Notes under the pieces: generated by a model | Seen by the model: only the letters and a program-made list of their open reading frames with translations | The model's database searches: none | What the model was told of the DNA's origin: nothing | Shown here: positions 43,666 to 53,400 of the stretch, one piece after another | Position numbering within the stretch: position 1 is the first letter of the stretch | Layout of the letters: each line of letters begins with the position of its first letter | DNA from: an uncultured Gammaproteobacteria bacterium | GTDB lineage: Bacteria > Pseudomonadota > Gammaproteobacteria > Arenicellales > Poriferihabitantaceae | DNA length: 64,000 bases | NCBI GenBank assembly: GCA_937992195.1 | Contig: CALKKV010000006.1 | Span: forward strand, 1-64,000 | Direction: 5' to 3' | Translations under genes and position numbers: made by a program

Positions 43666-45663
43666 TCAAAAAAGGTCTCTGGCATATTTTTTATTCCAGA
43701 TTTTACTGAATACTTCTCGATCATGTTCCCAGGCAACACTTTTTGCCTTGAGGTAAAAATATTCTAGATCACAACTAATTTCTGTTCGTGTCCAGGTTTT
43801 GATGTCCCATTTTTTGCCTCTGCTGTATTTCCATTCCCATTCGTATTCTGCACAAGCCGAAAGGGGGTCATCAGCATGAATCGTATAGCGCTGCAGATTC
43901 TTCGACGCCATTTCTAGCTGACTGTCTTCAAATCGAATAGCGCCATTATCGGCGTTGATTTCCCAAACATGATTACCGCTTTCGGGATCTATACTAATAG
44001 TACGAGTTTGTTTGGTCTCTCTTAACAGCGTAGTAGAAATTGGCTGACCGAGTGCTGTATCTTCGAACTCTGTGAGTTCTAGTTTAATGTCTTTATCCGA
44101 ATACAGCGGCAGATGTAGCTTGCTATCACCGCAGCGGAGGCTTACCGTTGGCGTGGTTGGTGACGGCCAAGCAATTGGCCAATAGCTGCTGGATATCGCC
44201 AGACGCAAGCGATGCCCCGCAGGAACAGCATAGCCAACATGATTCAACTGAATGTTAACGGTATAAGTTTGATCAGCTTCCAACGCTTGCGGTGTATCTT
44301 TACCAGTACGTTGACAGAGATTCATGATTCCGCGCGTAATCAGTGTACTTGCACCATCGGGCCAGACATCACAAAGTCGCACCGCTAAAAGCGCCTGAGG
44401 TCGATTGCATTGAAAGGTGATTTCCGCAATGGCATTCCCAACAATATTCAGCGTTTCTGTCACCTCCAGATCAAACACAATAGAGTTATAATCTTCAGAC
44501 TGCTGATCGTCGGGTAATTCATCCGCTTCACCGAAAGCAAACCAGGGCATATATTCACCGGACTTCAATCCAACGTGCTGCGGCGAACTAACCTCGATTT
44601 CAGATACCGATGGCTGCATATCGGTCAAGCCTTGTTTATCAAGATACCAGGTTCTGGTTCGCACCGAGTCGTCCGGCCACCCAGACAGTCCAATCCACTT
44701 ACCGGGACGTTGATCATAAAACGGCTGCGGCCTGACGCTGTCCTGCAGGAATATCTGATAGGTCGCCTCCTGCAAAATGCCGGTGTCTTCTTGCTTGAGC
44801 CACTGCGAAAACCAGCGATTGGCATCTTCGAGAAAACCAATTGATGGTCCTGGTATCGCAAGATGTGGATAGCGGTGACACCATGCGCCCTGTAAACCAC
44901 GTCTGGGCACAGACAGATTTTCAAGCAATCTTGGCACCGTATTTGGCCAGCAATCAGCATGACCGCTTATCGCATAAACGGGAATTTCGATTGCATTGTA
45001 ATCGGTACCCACTGTTCCTCGTAGCCAGTAGTCATCCTCTCGTTGGTGACTAAACCAGTGCTCCATATAGTGAGGCGTACAATTTAATCGATCAAGCCAG
45101 CGCTGTTTCCAGCTATCCCCTACTAGTTCAGGGTCGAGAGGTCTGGTGTTAAAACCAAACATGATCGCGGCCCAGCCAAGAGTTTGCCCGGTCATACATC
45201 CCAAGTAATACGAGCCATCATCATAGTAGCGAAATTCAGTGGCACCCAGAGTGATGATAGTTTTCAACGCTTCCGGTTTTTTTTGTGCAATTTGCATACC
45301 GGTAATTCCGCCCCAGGATATTCCCATCATGCCAACTCTTTCATTGCACCACGGTTGTCGAGCGATCCAGTCAACAACTTCCACACCATCGTTAATTTCC
45401 TGATCGCTATATTCATCGAACATAATGCCGTCAGAACTTCCCGAACCGCGCATATCAACGCGGATACAGGCATATCCCTTAGTAGCAAACCATGCGATGG
45501 TAGTGCTGTCTCTGATTGCTGAAGAATCATCCTTACGATAAGGAATATACTCAAGGATTGCAGGCACAGGTTGTTTTTGCGCGTTTTCAGGTAGCCATAA
45601 TCTCGCACCCAGTCGACAACCATCAGATAGTGGAATCCAGGTGTGATCGATACGATTTACCAT
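43666..45663 (-). CDS. CocE/NonD-family hydrolase (copy 1)
   Basis: A 665-residue alpha/beta-hydrolase of the X-Pro-dipeptidyl-peptidase (S15) group. The nucleophile is Ser116 in GISWGG; an aspartate in ISGHADCW and a histidine in AWCHRYPHLAIPG complete the triad, and a C-terminal jelly-roll-like domain starts near residue 370. Members hydrolyse esters, acyl-amides or proline-peptides. It is a paralogue of the next gene upstream and begins 21 bases after it. No signal peptide is seen, so it acts in the cytoplasm on imported substrate. Confidence 0.88.
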   Translation of the reverse strand: MVNRIDHTWIPLSDGCRLGARLWLPENAQKQPVPAILEYIPYRKDDSSAIRDSTTIAWFATKGYACIRVDMRGSGSSDGIMFDEYSDQEINDGVEVVDWIARQPWCNERVGMMGISWGGITGMQIAQKKPEALKTIITLGATEFRYYDDGSYYLGCMTGQTLGWAAIMFGFNTRPLDPELVGDSWKQRWLDRLNCTPHYMEHWFSHQREDDYWLRGTVGTDYNAIEIPVYAISGHADCWPNTVPRLLENLSVPRRGLQGAWCHRYPHLAIPGPSIGFLEDANRWFSQWLKQEDTGILQEATYQIFLQDSVRPQPFYDQRPGKWIGLSGWPDDSVRTRTWYLDKQGLTDMQPSVSEIEVSSPQHVGLKSGEYMPWFAFGEADELPDDQQSEDYNSIVFDLEVTETLNIVGNAIAEITFQCNRPQALLAVRLCDVWPDGASTLITRGIMNLCQRTGKDTPQALEADQTYTVNIQLNHVGYAVPAGHRLRLAISSSYWPIAWPSPTTPTVSLRCGDSKLHLPLYSDKDIKLELTEFEDTALGQPISTTLLRETKQTRTISIDPESGNHVWEINADNGAIRFEDSQLEMASKNLQRYTIHADDPLSACAEYEWEWKYSRGKKWDIKTWTRTEISCDLEYFYLKAKSVAWEHDREVFSKIWNKKYARDLF

Positions 45664-45684
45664 AGTGTCTAATGATTCATTTGT

Positions 45685-47685
45685 TCAGGAACAGGTACGC
45701 GGTATTTCAGGAGACCAATCCCGCTGAAAGATGACTTTTCCATTTTCATTCACTTCTAAATTCCCGTTTAGAATAAAATGTGTTTCCGTAGAACTACATT
45801 TCGCACTGCTCGTCACGTATACCTCCCAATCGCCTCTGCAAAAGTAAAGTGTATGCCGGAAGTGCGACATGGCGCTATTCGGATCATCGAAACATATAGT
45901 GTGATCGGCCTTGGTTTCGAAACCAAATTTCAGATTGATGTTGGAGTGATAGATACAGTGAAATGGTTGATGCCAATGGGTGGCATGCCGTCCATGACGT
46001 TGATCAAAATCAGTCCAACGTTTTAACGACGGTGCAGACACTACTTTATGCTGGACAGGAATTTCATCAGGGCTTAGCGGAGCAGCAAAGTTAATCGACC
46101 CGTCGGTATTCATTTTTGGTCGAACCGGCAGTACCAGCATGCAGCTTGATTGATCCAAAGTTATCTGGGGTGCAGCTGGGGAAGGCCAACTTATCGGCCA
46201 GTAGCTGCTAGAAAGGGCAATTCTGATTTGATGGCCGCTGGCGAAACGATACGCTGTGTTCGGAAACTCAAGTTCTATCTGCATCCATTTATTCGTCTTG
46301 ATCGTTTCAGTTTTTTCACCATTCGAATCTAGCGCTAGATTCCTGATGGCATAACAAACTCTGGCAACATTGCCATCCGCGTGCACATCACTAAGCCGCA
46401 CCACTAAAGTAGCTGGTAGTCGAGCCGCCTGAATTCTGACCTTGACAACAAGCTTACCAAGTACAGCAATATCACTTTCTAAGACATCAGTTTGAAATAC
46501 TAACGACTGAGCATCATCGACACTTTGATCAAGTGGCAATCCCCCCGCCCTGCCGAAATACCCAGTGTCCCCCGCAGCATTTCCGACGGAGAGCGACCAG
46601 GGAATGGTGTCTGTTTCTCCTGTTTCTGGCTTAACCGTAACGAGTCTGTTCTGATCAAAATAGTAATGTTGGATACTAATGTTTGGAGATGGCCATTGTT
46701 CTTCACTTACCCATTGACCCGGCCGATTCGCGAGCGCGTTCTCAGGTTTTAAATATTCCTGCATCCATACTCTTAACAGTGGCTCCTTATCCACACCATT
46801 GTCTTTATTTTTCAACCAGTGATCCCACCACCTCACCGCCTCCTGCTGAAAACCAAAAGCGGGGCCAGGATTAGCCTGATCAGGATAGTGATGCCCCCAT
46901 GGACCAACGATTCCCCAGCTTAACCCTTTCGACTGCTGCAGAAAGTTCATCACCGTATTACTATATCGGTCGCTCCAACCTCCTATCATCAACACCGGAC
47001 ATTGAATATCGTCGGGCGCCTCATTCACACTGCCCCATCGCCAATAGTCATCACGGGATTCGTGCTTTACCCATTGTTCCAAAGGAAAAGAGAGGGAATC
47101 TAAACGCTGCTGCCAAATATCTCTCCACTCTGGTCCCACTGTCTGCGCATCGGGTGGCGAGGCTAGAATTGCAGGCAATGTTGCCCCCCATTCCACTGTA
47201 TCTGTCAACAAACATCCACCCATATGGTGAATATCATCATCAAAGCGGTTGTTATTAGCACAAACAGCAATAACCGCTTTAAGCGCTTGCGGTCTGCTAC
47301 TGGCAGCCTGCAGACTGCTGGTGCCACCCCACGAAATACCTATCATACCAACCTGTCCATCACACCAGGGTTGCCTCGCAATCCACTCGATCACTTCAAT
47401 CGCGTCATCCAGTTCTTTTGGTGCGTACATATCTGGCATGACGCCCTCCGAGTCACCTGACCCTCGCATGTCCACCCGGATCGATACATAACCATTCTTG
47501 GCAAAGTAAGGATGATTGCGTTGATCACGCAGACGCACCATGTCCCGCTTGCGATAAGGGATATACTCGAGAACAGCTGGCACAGCTTCTCGCTTGGGCA
47601 ACTGCGGCATCCATAGCCGAGCGGACAACCTGATACCATCAGACATCGTGATCCACTGGTGCTCTATTTCTCTAACTTTGTACAA
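45685..47685 (-). CDS. CocE/NonD-family hydrolase (copy 2)
   Basis: This 666-residue paralogue of the following gene has the nucleophile motif GISWGG, an aspartate in IGGWSDRYSN and a histidine in GPWGHHYPDQANPG. The start is set at a TTG (47685), because the aligned N-terminus (YKVREIEHQWI vs MVNRIDHTWI) then matches copy 1 and the gene begins 37 bases after the oppF-type stop; the longer frame would overlap that gene by 83 bases. The two copies presumably act on related substrates brought in by the ABC importer. Confidence 0.86.
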   Translation of the reverse strand: MYKVREIEHQWITMSDGIRLSARLWMPQLPKREAVPAVLEYIPYRKRDMVRLRDQRNHPYFAKNGYVSIRVDMRGSGDSEGVMPDMYAPKELDDAIEVIEWIARQPWCDGQVGMIGISWGGTSSLQAASSRPQALKAVIAVCANNNRFDDDIHHMGGCLLTDTVEWGATLPAILASPPDAQTVGPEWRDIWQQRLDSLSFPLEQWVKHESRDDYWRWGSVNEAPDDIQCPVLMIGGWSDRYSNTVMNFLQQSKGLSWGIVGPWGHHYPDQANPGPAFGFQQEAVRWWDHWLKNKDNGVDKEPLLRVWMQEYLKPENALANRPGQWVSEEQWPSPNISIQHYYFDQNRLVTVKPETGETDTIPWSLSVGNAAGDTGYFGRAGGLPLDQSVDDAQSLVFQTDVLESDIAVLGKLVVKVRIQAARLPATLVVRLSDVHADGNVARVCYAIRNLALDSNGEKTETIKTNKWMQIELEFPNTAYRFASGHQIRIALSSSYWPISWPSPAAPQITLDQSSCMLVLPVRPKMNTDGSINFAAPLSPDEIPVQHKVVSAPSLKRWTDFDQRHGRHATHWHQPFHCIYHSNINLKFGFETKADHTICFDDPNSAMSHFRHTLYFCRGDWEVYVTSSAKCSSTETHFILNGNLEVNENGKVIFQRDWSPEIPRTCS

Positions 47686-47722
47686 AAGTCTTATTTCACT
47701 CCGGCAACATTCAACTATAGAA

Positions 47723-48694
47723 CTATCGAGGATAGTGACAGGTAAGCCAGTGCTTACCTTCGTTAAGAACAGGCGGAAATTGATCACTGCAGCCCGAAGA
47801 AACAAACGGACATCGGGTATGAAACTCGCAGCCAGTAGGGCGCATCATTAAACTTGGCACTTCTCCCTTAAGCTCGATTCGATTGATTTTCGCATCCGGA
47901 TCTGCTTCAGGGTTGGCTGAAAGCAATGCCAGGGTATAAGGATGTTTTGCTTTTGCAAAAATATTATCAGTATCGCCCTGCTCTACAAATCTCCCGAGAT
48001 ACATAATCGCTGTCCGATCAGAGATATGCCGCACAATATTCAGATTGTGGGTGATCACAAACATACTCACCCCCAGTTCATCCTGCAACCGATTCAGCAA
48101 ATTGAGAATTTCGCCCTGTACTGATACATCCAGCCCCGCTGTTGGCTCGTCGGCGATGATCAGTTTTGGATGCAATGCCAATGCTCTGGCCACGCCAACT
48201 CTACGCGCCTGACCACCACTTAATTGATGAGGATAACGCTCTGAAAAATGTTTCGGTAAACCGACGAGTTGTAGTAATCGATCGCTCTCCGCTTTCAGGT
48301 CTTTCTGTTTTAGATTATGAATATGAAACGGTTCGGTGATCAGTGACCCAACATTCAAACGCGGACTTAGTGAACCCACCGGGTTTTGCCACATAAAAGA
48401 AATTTTCTTACGATATGATTGCATTGCTTCGTCATCCATTTTGGTAATATCTTCACCATTAAACAGAATCGAACCCTCTGCAGTTTTATGTAGACCCGCT
48501 AGCGCCATCGCCAAGGTTGATTTGCCGGAACCGCTCTCTCCAACCAGCGTAAAAGTCTCTCCTTCACGAATTGAAAAAGAAACGTCTCTGACCGCGTCGA
48601 TGAATGGATCTTTGCTGCCCTTTAGCAACGCCTGCAAGGTGCCGTGAATACGAAATCGCACTCTCACATTGCATGCTTCAACAATGTTGCTCAT
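47723..48694 (-). CDS. Oligopeptide-type ABC transporter, ATP-binding protein (OppF-like)
   Basis: A 323-residue ATPase with Walker A GESGSGKST, the signature LSGGQARRVGVARAL, and Walker B LIIADEPTAGLD. The C-terminal oligopeptide/dipeptide extension carries the cysteines of GCEFHTRCPFVSSGC. It overlaps the OppD-like gene by 4 bases (ATGA). It is the second ATPase of the heterodimer and the last transporter gene before the hydrolases. Confidence 0.93.
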   Translation of the reverse strand: MSNIVEACNVRVRFRIHGTLQALLKGSKDPFIDAVRDVSFSIREGETFTLVGESGSGKSTLAMALAGLHKTAEGSILFNGEDITKMDDEAMQSYRKKISFMWQNPVGSLSPRLNVGSLITEPFHIHNLKQKDLKAESDRLLQLVGLPKHFSERYPHQLSGGQARRVGVARALALHPKLIIADEPTAGLDVSVQGEILNLLNRLQDELGVSMFVITHNLNIVRHISDRTAIMYLGRFVEQGDTDNIFAKAKHPYTLALLSANPEADPDAKINRIELKGEVPSLMMRPTGCEFHTRCPFVSSGCSDQFPPVLNEGKHWLTCHYPR

Positions 48695-49659
48695 GAATCA
48701 ACCCCATGGCAAGAAACAAAGTGGCCTGTTTGACATTCATCCCATTCCGGAACCTGTGTCGCACATTGTGCTAGCGCGCTATCACATCGGTCGCGAAACA
48801 CACAGCCACGTGGCACTTCTATTAAATTTGGAATCTCTCCAGGAATCGTCGGAAGGTGTCGGCTTTTCTCGACAATAACCGCGGGGTCACACTGCAATAA
48901 TTTTCGGGTATAGGGATGAGCTGGATGGTAGAACACATCTCGCACGGATCCTTCCTCGACCACTTCTCCCGCGTACATCACCACCACAAAATCACATAAC
49001 TCCGCAATCACACCGAGATGATGAGAGATAAATAAGATTGAACACCCCATATTCTTTTGTAATTCTTTCAGCAGGTGAACGATTTGCACTTCCAGCGTTG
49101 CATCCAATGCGGTAGTAGGCTCATCGGCAATCAACAAAGATGGGTTAGCCTGTAATGCCATGGCGATGGATATCCGTTGTTGCATACCGCCGGAAAACTC
49201 GTGAGGGAATTGTTTGAGTCGACCTGCTGGGTCAGGTATTCCCACGCTCTCCAGCATCTCTTTCGAGCGCTGCAGTTTTTCGGCATAGGTCTTATTGTCC
49301 CGATACTGGACATCCACCATTTGCCGGCCAATCGATAACACCGGATTCAGGGTCGACATCGGATCCTGAAAAACAATCGACATGGCACTGCCACGGATCG
49401 CACGCATTTCTTCTTGGCCGAGCTTAAGTAAATCTTCATCTTCGAACTCAATACTGCCATTAGGTACCGTGGCGTTCTCGGCGAGCAATCGAATTATGGA
49501 ACTGATCAGCGTCGACTTACCGCAACCACTTTCGCCAACTACACCAACAATAGAACCTTTTGGCACATCAAGATTTATATGACGCAACGCCTGCAGGACT
49601 CCAGCGTTCGTCTCGTAATGCACCGATAGATCTTTGATTGAGAGCACATGATCGCTCAC
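48691..49659 (-). CDS. Oligopeptide-type ABC transporter, ATP-binding protein (OppD-like)
   Basis: A 322-residue ATPase with Walker A GESGCGKST, the Q-loop region IVFQDPMSTLNP, the signature SGGMQQRISIAMAL and Walker B LLIADEPTTALD. The C-terminal cysteine cluster GCVFRDRCDSALAQC is the peptide-transporter extension that can hold an iron-sulfur cluster in relatives. It overlaps both neighbours by 4 bases. Confidence 0.93.
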   Translation of the reverse strand: MSDHVLSIKDLSVHYETNAGVLQALRHINLDVPKGSIVGVVGESGCGKSTLISSIIRLLAENATVPNGSIEFEDEDLLKLGQEEMRAIRGSAMSIVFQDPMSTLNPVLSIGRQMVDVQYRDNKTYAEKLQRSKEMLESVGIPDPAGRLKQFPHEFSGGMQQRISIAMALQANPSLLIADEPTTALDATLEVQIVHLLKELQKNMGCSILFISHHLGVIAELCDFVVVMYAGEVVEEGSVRDVFYHPAHPYTRKLLQCDPAVIVEKSRHLPTIPGEIPNLIEVPRGCVFRDRCDSALAQCATQVPEWDECQTGHFVSCHGVDS

Positions 49660-50492
49660 AGGTTTTTCCTCAATTTGGGATCAATCAAATCACGTAACGA
49701 TTCACCAAGGAAAGTAAAACCCAGGGTAATCAATATCAGCGGAATGCTACCGGCGATAATCGGCCAAGGTGTATTGCGGATTAAAGTATAACCATCATTC
49801 AGGATACTTCCCCAGGATGGGGTGGGTGGTTTTACCCCCATTCCGAGAAAGCTTAAACCTGCTTCCAGCGCAACAACTGTAGGAATATCCATCGACGCCA
49901 GAATCATTAATGGTCCCATCACATTGGGTAACACATGAACACGAAGGATGCGCCCCAGCGAGGCGCCCATGACTCTTTCGGCCTGGATAAACTCATTGTT
50001 TTTAATAGTGAGCGTCTGGGTGCGAATCACCCGGCCATAATTAGGGATGGAGGTAATAACAATAACAACGATAACCATACCAAGTGAAGGTCCCACCAGT
50101 GCGACAGCAGCAAGCGCAAACATAACGGTGGGAAAGGAACGGATGGTGTCAAAGAACAACATAATTAAATTGTCCAGCCAGCTGGGACCGAAACCTGCCA
50201 GCATGCCCAGTACAACTCCAATACTTAGCGCAGAAGCAATTGAAATTAACGCGACTTTCAGCGCGACCTGACCACCGTACAGCACCCTCGAAAAGAGATC
50301 ACGACCCAGTTGGTCGGTACCTAACAGGTGATTGATGGAAGGATCTTGCAAACGCTCCTTAATATTTAGCGCAATGGGATCGTAAGGTGCAATCACACTG
50401 GCAAAGAGTGCGCTCAAGATAATCAATACAACCAACACTAGCCCAAACAGCCCCATGGGTTCGCGAGCGATACGTTTTAACAGCAGAATCAT
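49656..50492 (-). CDS. Oligopeptide-type ABC transporter, permease (OppC-like)
   Basis: A 278-residue inner-membrane permease with about six helices. HLLGTDQLGRDLFSRVLYG near residues 62-80 is the OppC/DppC signature, and the EAA-type loop falls in LSFLGMGVKPPTPSWG...L. The start at 50492 gives an ATGA overlap with the OppB-like stop; a frame 10 residues longer is less likely. Confidence 0.92.
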   Translation of the reverse strand: MILLLKRIAREPMGLFGLVLVVLIILSALFASVIAPYDPIALNIKERLQDPSINHLLGTDQLGRDLFSRVLYGGQVALKVALISIASALSIGVVLGMLAGFGPSWLDNLIMLFFDTIRSFPTVMFALAAVALVGPSLGMVIVVIVITSIPNYGRVIRTQTLTIKNNEFIQAERVMGASLGRILRVHVLPNVMGPLMILASMDIPTVVALEAGLSFLGMGVKPPTPSWGSILNDGYTLIRNTPWPIIAGSIPLILITLGFTFLGESLRDLIDPKLRKNL

Positions 50493-51433
50493 AATGACGC
50501 CCGAATACGTGGATCGAGCCATGCGTTGATCAGATCAGATATCGTAGTACTAGCAACAAATAAAATCGTGCTTACCAATACCGAACCCATGACGACTGGA
50601 TAGTTACGGGTGGTAATCGAGTCATAGATTAATTTACCTATACCAGGCCGAGCGAAGACGATTTCTGTGAACAGAGCAGCGGATAATAAAAACCCCATGC
50701 CGACACCAATCACAGTCACTGTGGGCAACACCGCAAGTTTAAGTGCGTACCGAAACACCACCACCTTTTCCGGCAAACCATAAGCCCTTGCGGTACGAAT
50801 ATGATTTTCACCCATCACTTCCAGCATGGAAGCGCGCACCAATCGTGCCAGATAGCCGATCCATGACAATCCGATAGCGAAGGCCGGCAAAAGAATATGA
50901 GAGAGCTGATCCATGAAATCACCCTTCTCACCTGCGCCAACTGCTGGAAGCCACTTCAGCCACACCGCAAAGACTAAAAGTGAAAACAACGCGACCACAA
51001 AGGCTGGCGCGGTAATACAGGCAATGGAGAGGATGCCGGTAATGCGATCGATTAGTGTGTTTCGATGCAAGGCAGAATAGCAGCCGAGAGGAATACCAAT
51101 CAATGCAGCAAAGGTAATTGCTGTAAAGATTAACCAAAGGGTATATGGCAGCTGACCGAATACAATTTCAGTAACCGGCCGTTTGGTGACGACATCCATG
51201 CCAAGATCACCGCGGAAAAGATTGCCAAAGAATTTTAAGATCTGCAGCACCAACGGTTGATCAAGACCCATCCGTGCTGACATGGTGGCAATCATCTCTG
51301 CAGTAGCACGAGGGCCTAGCAATATTCTCGCAGGATCTCCCGGCACCAGGTGAATCATGCAAAACAACACTGTCACCGCTAGCATAACAATAACAATGCC
51401 GAGGAGCAGTCGCTTAAAAATATATAAAAGCAT
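50489..51433 (-). CDS. Oligopeptide-type ABC transporter, permease (OppB-like)
   Basis: A 314-residue permease. The opening hydrophobic helix with VPGDPARILLGPRAT is the OppB/DppB hallmark, and the loop RASMLEVMGENHIRTARAYGLPE near residues 206-228 is the EAA-like ATPase contact. It pairs with the OppC-like subunit. A stem-loop separates it from the binding-protein gene upstream. Confidence 0.92.
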   Translation of the reverse strand: MLLYIFKRLLLGIVIVMLAVTVLFCMIHLVPGDPARILLGPRATAEMIATMSARMGLDQPLVLQILKFFGNLFRGDLGMDVVTKRPVTEIVFGQLPYTLWLIFTAITFAALIGIPLGCYSALHRNTLIDRITGILSIACITAPAFVVALFSLLVFAVWLKWLPAVGAGEKGDFMDQLSHILLPAFAIGLSWIGYLARLVRASMLEVMGENHIRTARAYGLPEKVVVFRYALKLAVLPTVTVIGVGMGFLLSAALFTEIVFARPGIGKLIYDSITTRNYPVVMGSVLVSTILFVASTTISDLINAWLDPRIRASL

Positions 51434-51507
51434 TTCAGATTAGAGCAACGGCCGGATCAGGCATCGAGTGCCAACTCAAGCGTCCTCGAGATCCATCTTG
51501 AATAATA

Positions 51508-51536
51508 ATTCGGGAAGCACGACACGCTTCCCGAAT
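51508..51536 (-). terminator. Intercistronic stem-loop between binding-protein and permease genes
   Basis: A perfect 11-bp stem ATTCGGGAAGC/GCTTCCCGAAT with a 7-nt loop lies in the 149-base gap between the binding protein and the OppB-like gene. On the minus strand it is followed by TATTATT, too weak for full termination; it is probably a partial terminator or mRNA-stabilising structure that raises the dose of the binding protein. Confidence 0.7.
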
Positions 51537-51582
51537 CTGATTACTGCCGTTACAGTCTTAGATGTTGAACGCTGCTAATTAG

Positions 51583-53172
51583 CTAAACTGGCGCAAAATG
51601 ACGCAGCAATGGTAGTCCATCCGGGCGGAATGCCGGAGCAATTGAATTCCGATAGATGACTGGCGTTGATTCATGGGTAATAAACCGATACGCCCCACTC
51701 TCTTCCATCATGTCTTGCATCTGCTGGTACATCGCAGCGCGCTTGTCATTATCCACTTCAGCTTTGGCAGCAGCTTCAAGCTTGTCGAATTCAGGATCGC
51801 TATAGTGCTCCCAGTTCCAAATTCCTTTTTGCTCCGTCACAAACCACGCCGTTGCATAAGAAGCATCCGGCCCCATGGAAAAACGATTCAGGATCAACTG
51901 AATATCTTTGTATCGATCCCCTGCGCTGGCATCACCAAGCGACCAGAATGCACCAGATTCATGGAGATTTACTTCCACATTGATGCCAACCTGGGCACAA
52001 GTGGCCTGGATAACTTGTGCGGTAGTCACATTCGCTGCCTTGTTTAACACATCGAGCGTTACAGAAGCGCCGCCATCTAAACCCGCGGCCGAGAGATACT
52101 CTTTAGCCTTAGCTAAGTCCGCCGCAGGCGGCACCAACGCACTTTCGCGATGTCCGATCAATCCCGGAGCAACCATTCCCGTTGCGACATCAGCAGCACC
52201 AAAATAGGAAGCTTCCAAAATAGAAGGCACGTCGATGCAATGTTGAATCGCCTTACGCAGATTCTCATTAGATGTTGTTTCGTTTTCCACATTCATACCC
52301 ACCCACACATAGTAAAGAGAGGGGTACTCGGCCAATGTCGAGTCTGCAGGAGTTGCGGATTTCAATGACCCCACTGAGCTTACCGGCACACGGGTACAAT
52401 CAATATCCCCGGATTCGAATGCAATTTGCGCAGTACTCTCATCATCAATTGGAAAGATATGAATCTCATCGAATGCAGCACTACCGCCATGCCAGTCCGG
52501 ATTCCTTACCAGAATTGTTTTTTGTTTAGGCTGCCATTCCTGATGCATGTAAGGACCAGAAGCACAGGGCGTCGTGGTATCCACTTTACCGCCCGCTTCT
52601 TCCCACGCTTTCTTACAAACGATATTACCTACGATATAAGGCAATGCAATATTCCATGCAGGCGGATAAGGATCCTCGAAGACGATCGTACCTTCGTACT
52701 GACCATCAACAGTGACTTCTTTCAGCGTGCCCCAATCCGGCTTGTTGGTGGACTCAACCTCATCGGCAAGGATACGTTCGAAAGAATACTTCACGTCTTC
52801 AGCAGTCATTTCTCCATAACCATTGGAAAACATTACGCCTTGCTTTAATTTGAACTTAATCTTTGTCGGGTCGACTTGTTCGATAGATTCAGCTGCGTCC
52901 AACTCCCAGCCCCAGTCGCGGCCTGGTTTATATTGAATCAATTTGCTGTAGATCGAACTTTGAATTTCTTCATCAACGATGCCTTGGGACTGAGCTGGAT
53001 CAAGGCTTCGCATATCGGCATAAGTGCGAATCTTTAATATCTTTTTATCCTGAGCAAATGCGATTTCGTACATACCACCGGCAGCGGTAGTTATACCTAA
53101 GGCACCAGCGGTTTTCAGGAATTCTCTACGGTCGAGCTCGGAGACAGGTTTTACAGGTGCTTTCTTTGTCAC
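51583..53172 (-). CDS. Oligopeptide-type ABC transporter, substrate-binding protein (SBP family 5)
   Basis: The 529-residue periplasmic receptor of the importer. The start is a GTG at 53172 because GGAGG lies 5 nt upstream; the longer TTG frame would start within the ribosome site itself. The N-terminus VTKKAPVKPVSELDRREFLKTAG is a twin-arginine signal, followed by a hydrophobic stretch and a cut near AFAQ. Mature blocks RTYADMRSLDPAQSQGIVDEEIQSSIY and LKQGVMFSNGYGEMTAEDVKYSFERIL are typical of family 5. Tat export suggests folding before export. The ligand is unknown. Confidence 0.9.
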   Translation of the reverse strand: MTKKAPVKPVSELDRREFLKTAGALGITTAAGGMYEIAFAQDKKILKIRTYADMRSLDPAQSQGIVDEEIQSSIYSKLIQYKPGRDWGWELDAAESIEQVDPTKIKFKLKQGVMFSNGYGEMTAEDVKYSFERILADEVESTNKPDWGTLKEVTVDGQYEGTIVFEDPYPPAWNIALPYIVGNIVCKKAWEEAGGKVDTTTPCASGPYMHQEWQPKQKTILVRNPDWHGGSAAFDEIHIFPIDDESTAQIAFESGDIDCTRVPVSSVGSLKSATPADSTLAEYPSLYYVWVGMNVENETTSNENLRKAIQHCIDVPSILEASYFGAADVATGMVAPGLIGHRESALVPPAADLAKAKEYLSAAGLDGGASVTLDVLNKAANVTTAQVIQATCAQVGINVEVNLHESGAFWSLGDASAGDRYKDIQLILNRFSMGPDASYATAWFVTEQKGIWNWEHYSDPEFDKLEAAAKAEVDNDKRAAMYQQMQDMMEESGAYRFITHESTPVIYRNSIAPAFRPDGLPLLRHFAPV

Positions 53173-53400
53173 GTTATCCTCCAAGATAATCTAGGGTGGG
53201 TGAATGGGTAAATTCATATAATTGATAACTGATGGAATCATTGCGGCTATCCATCTCGCTTATACTATCCCCATTTCGATTGAGTTAGCAAACAACGACT
53301 TAGTCGACCAGTTTAGGTCGTTTCTATGCAACTCGCGGCGTGAAAAGCAGAACCCGGAATTTCCCTAAAGTTAGAAAACACCGAACACGAGTAAATCCAT

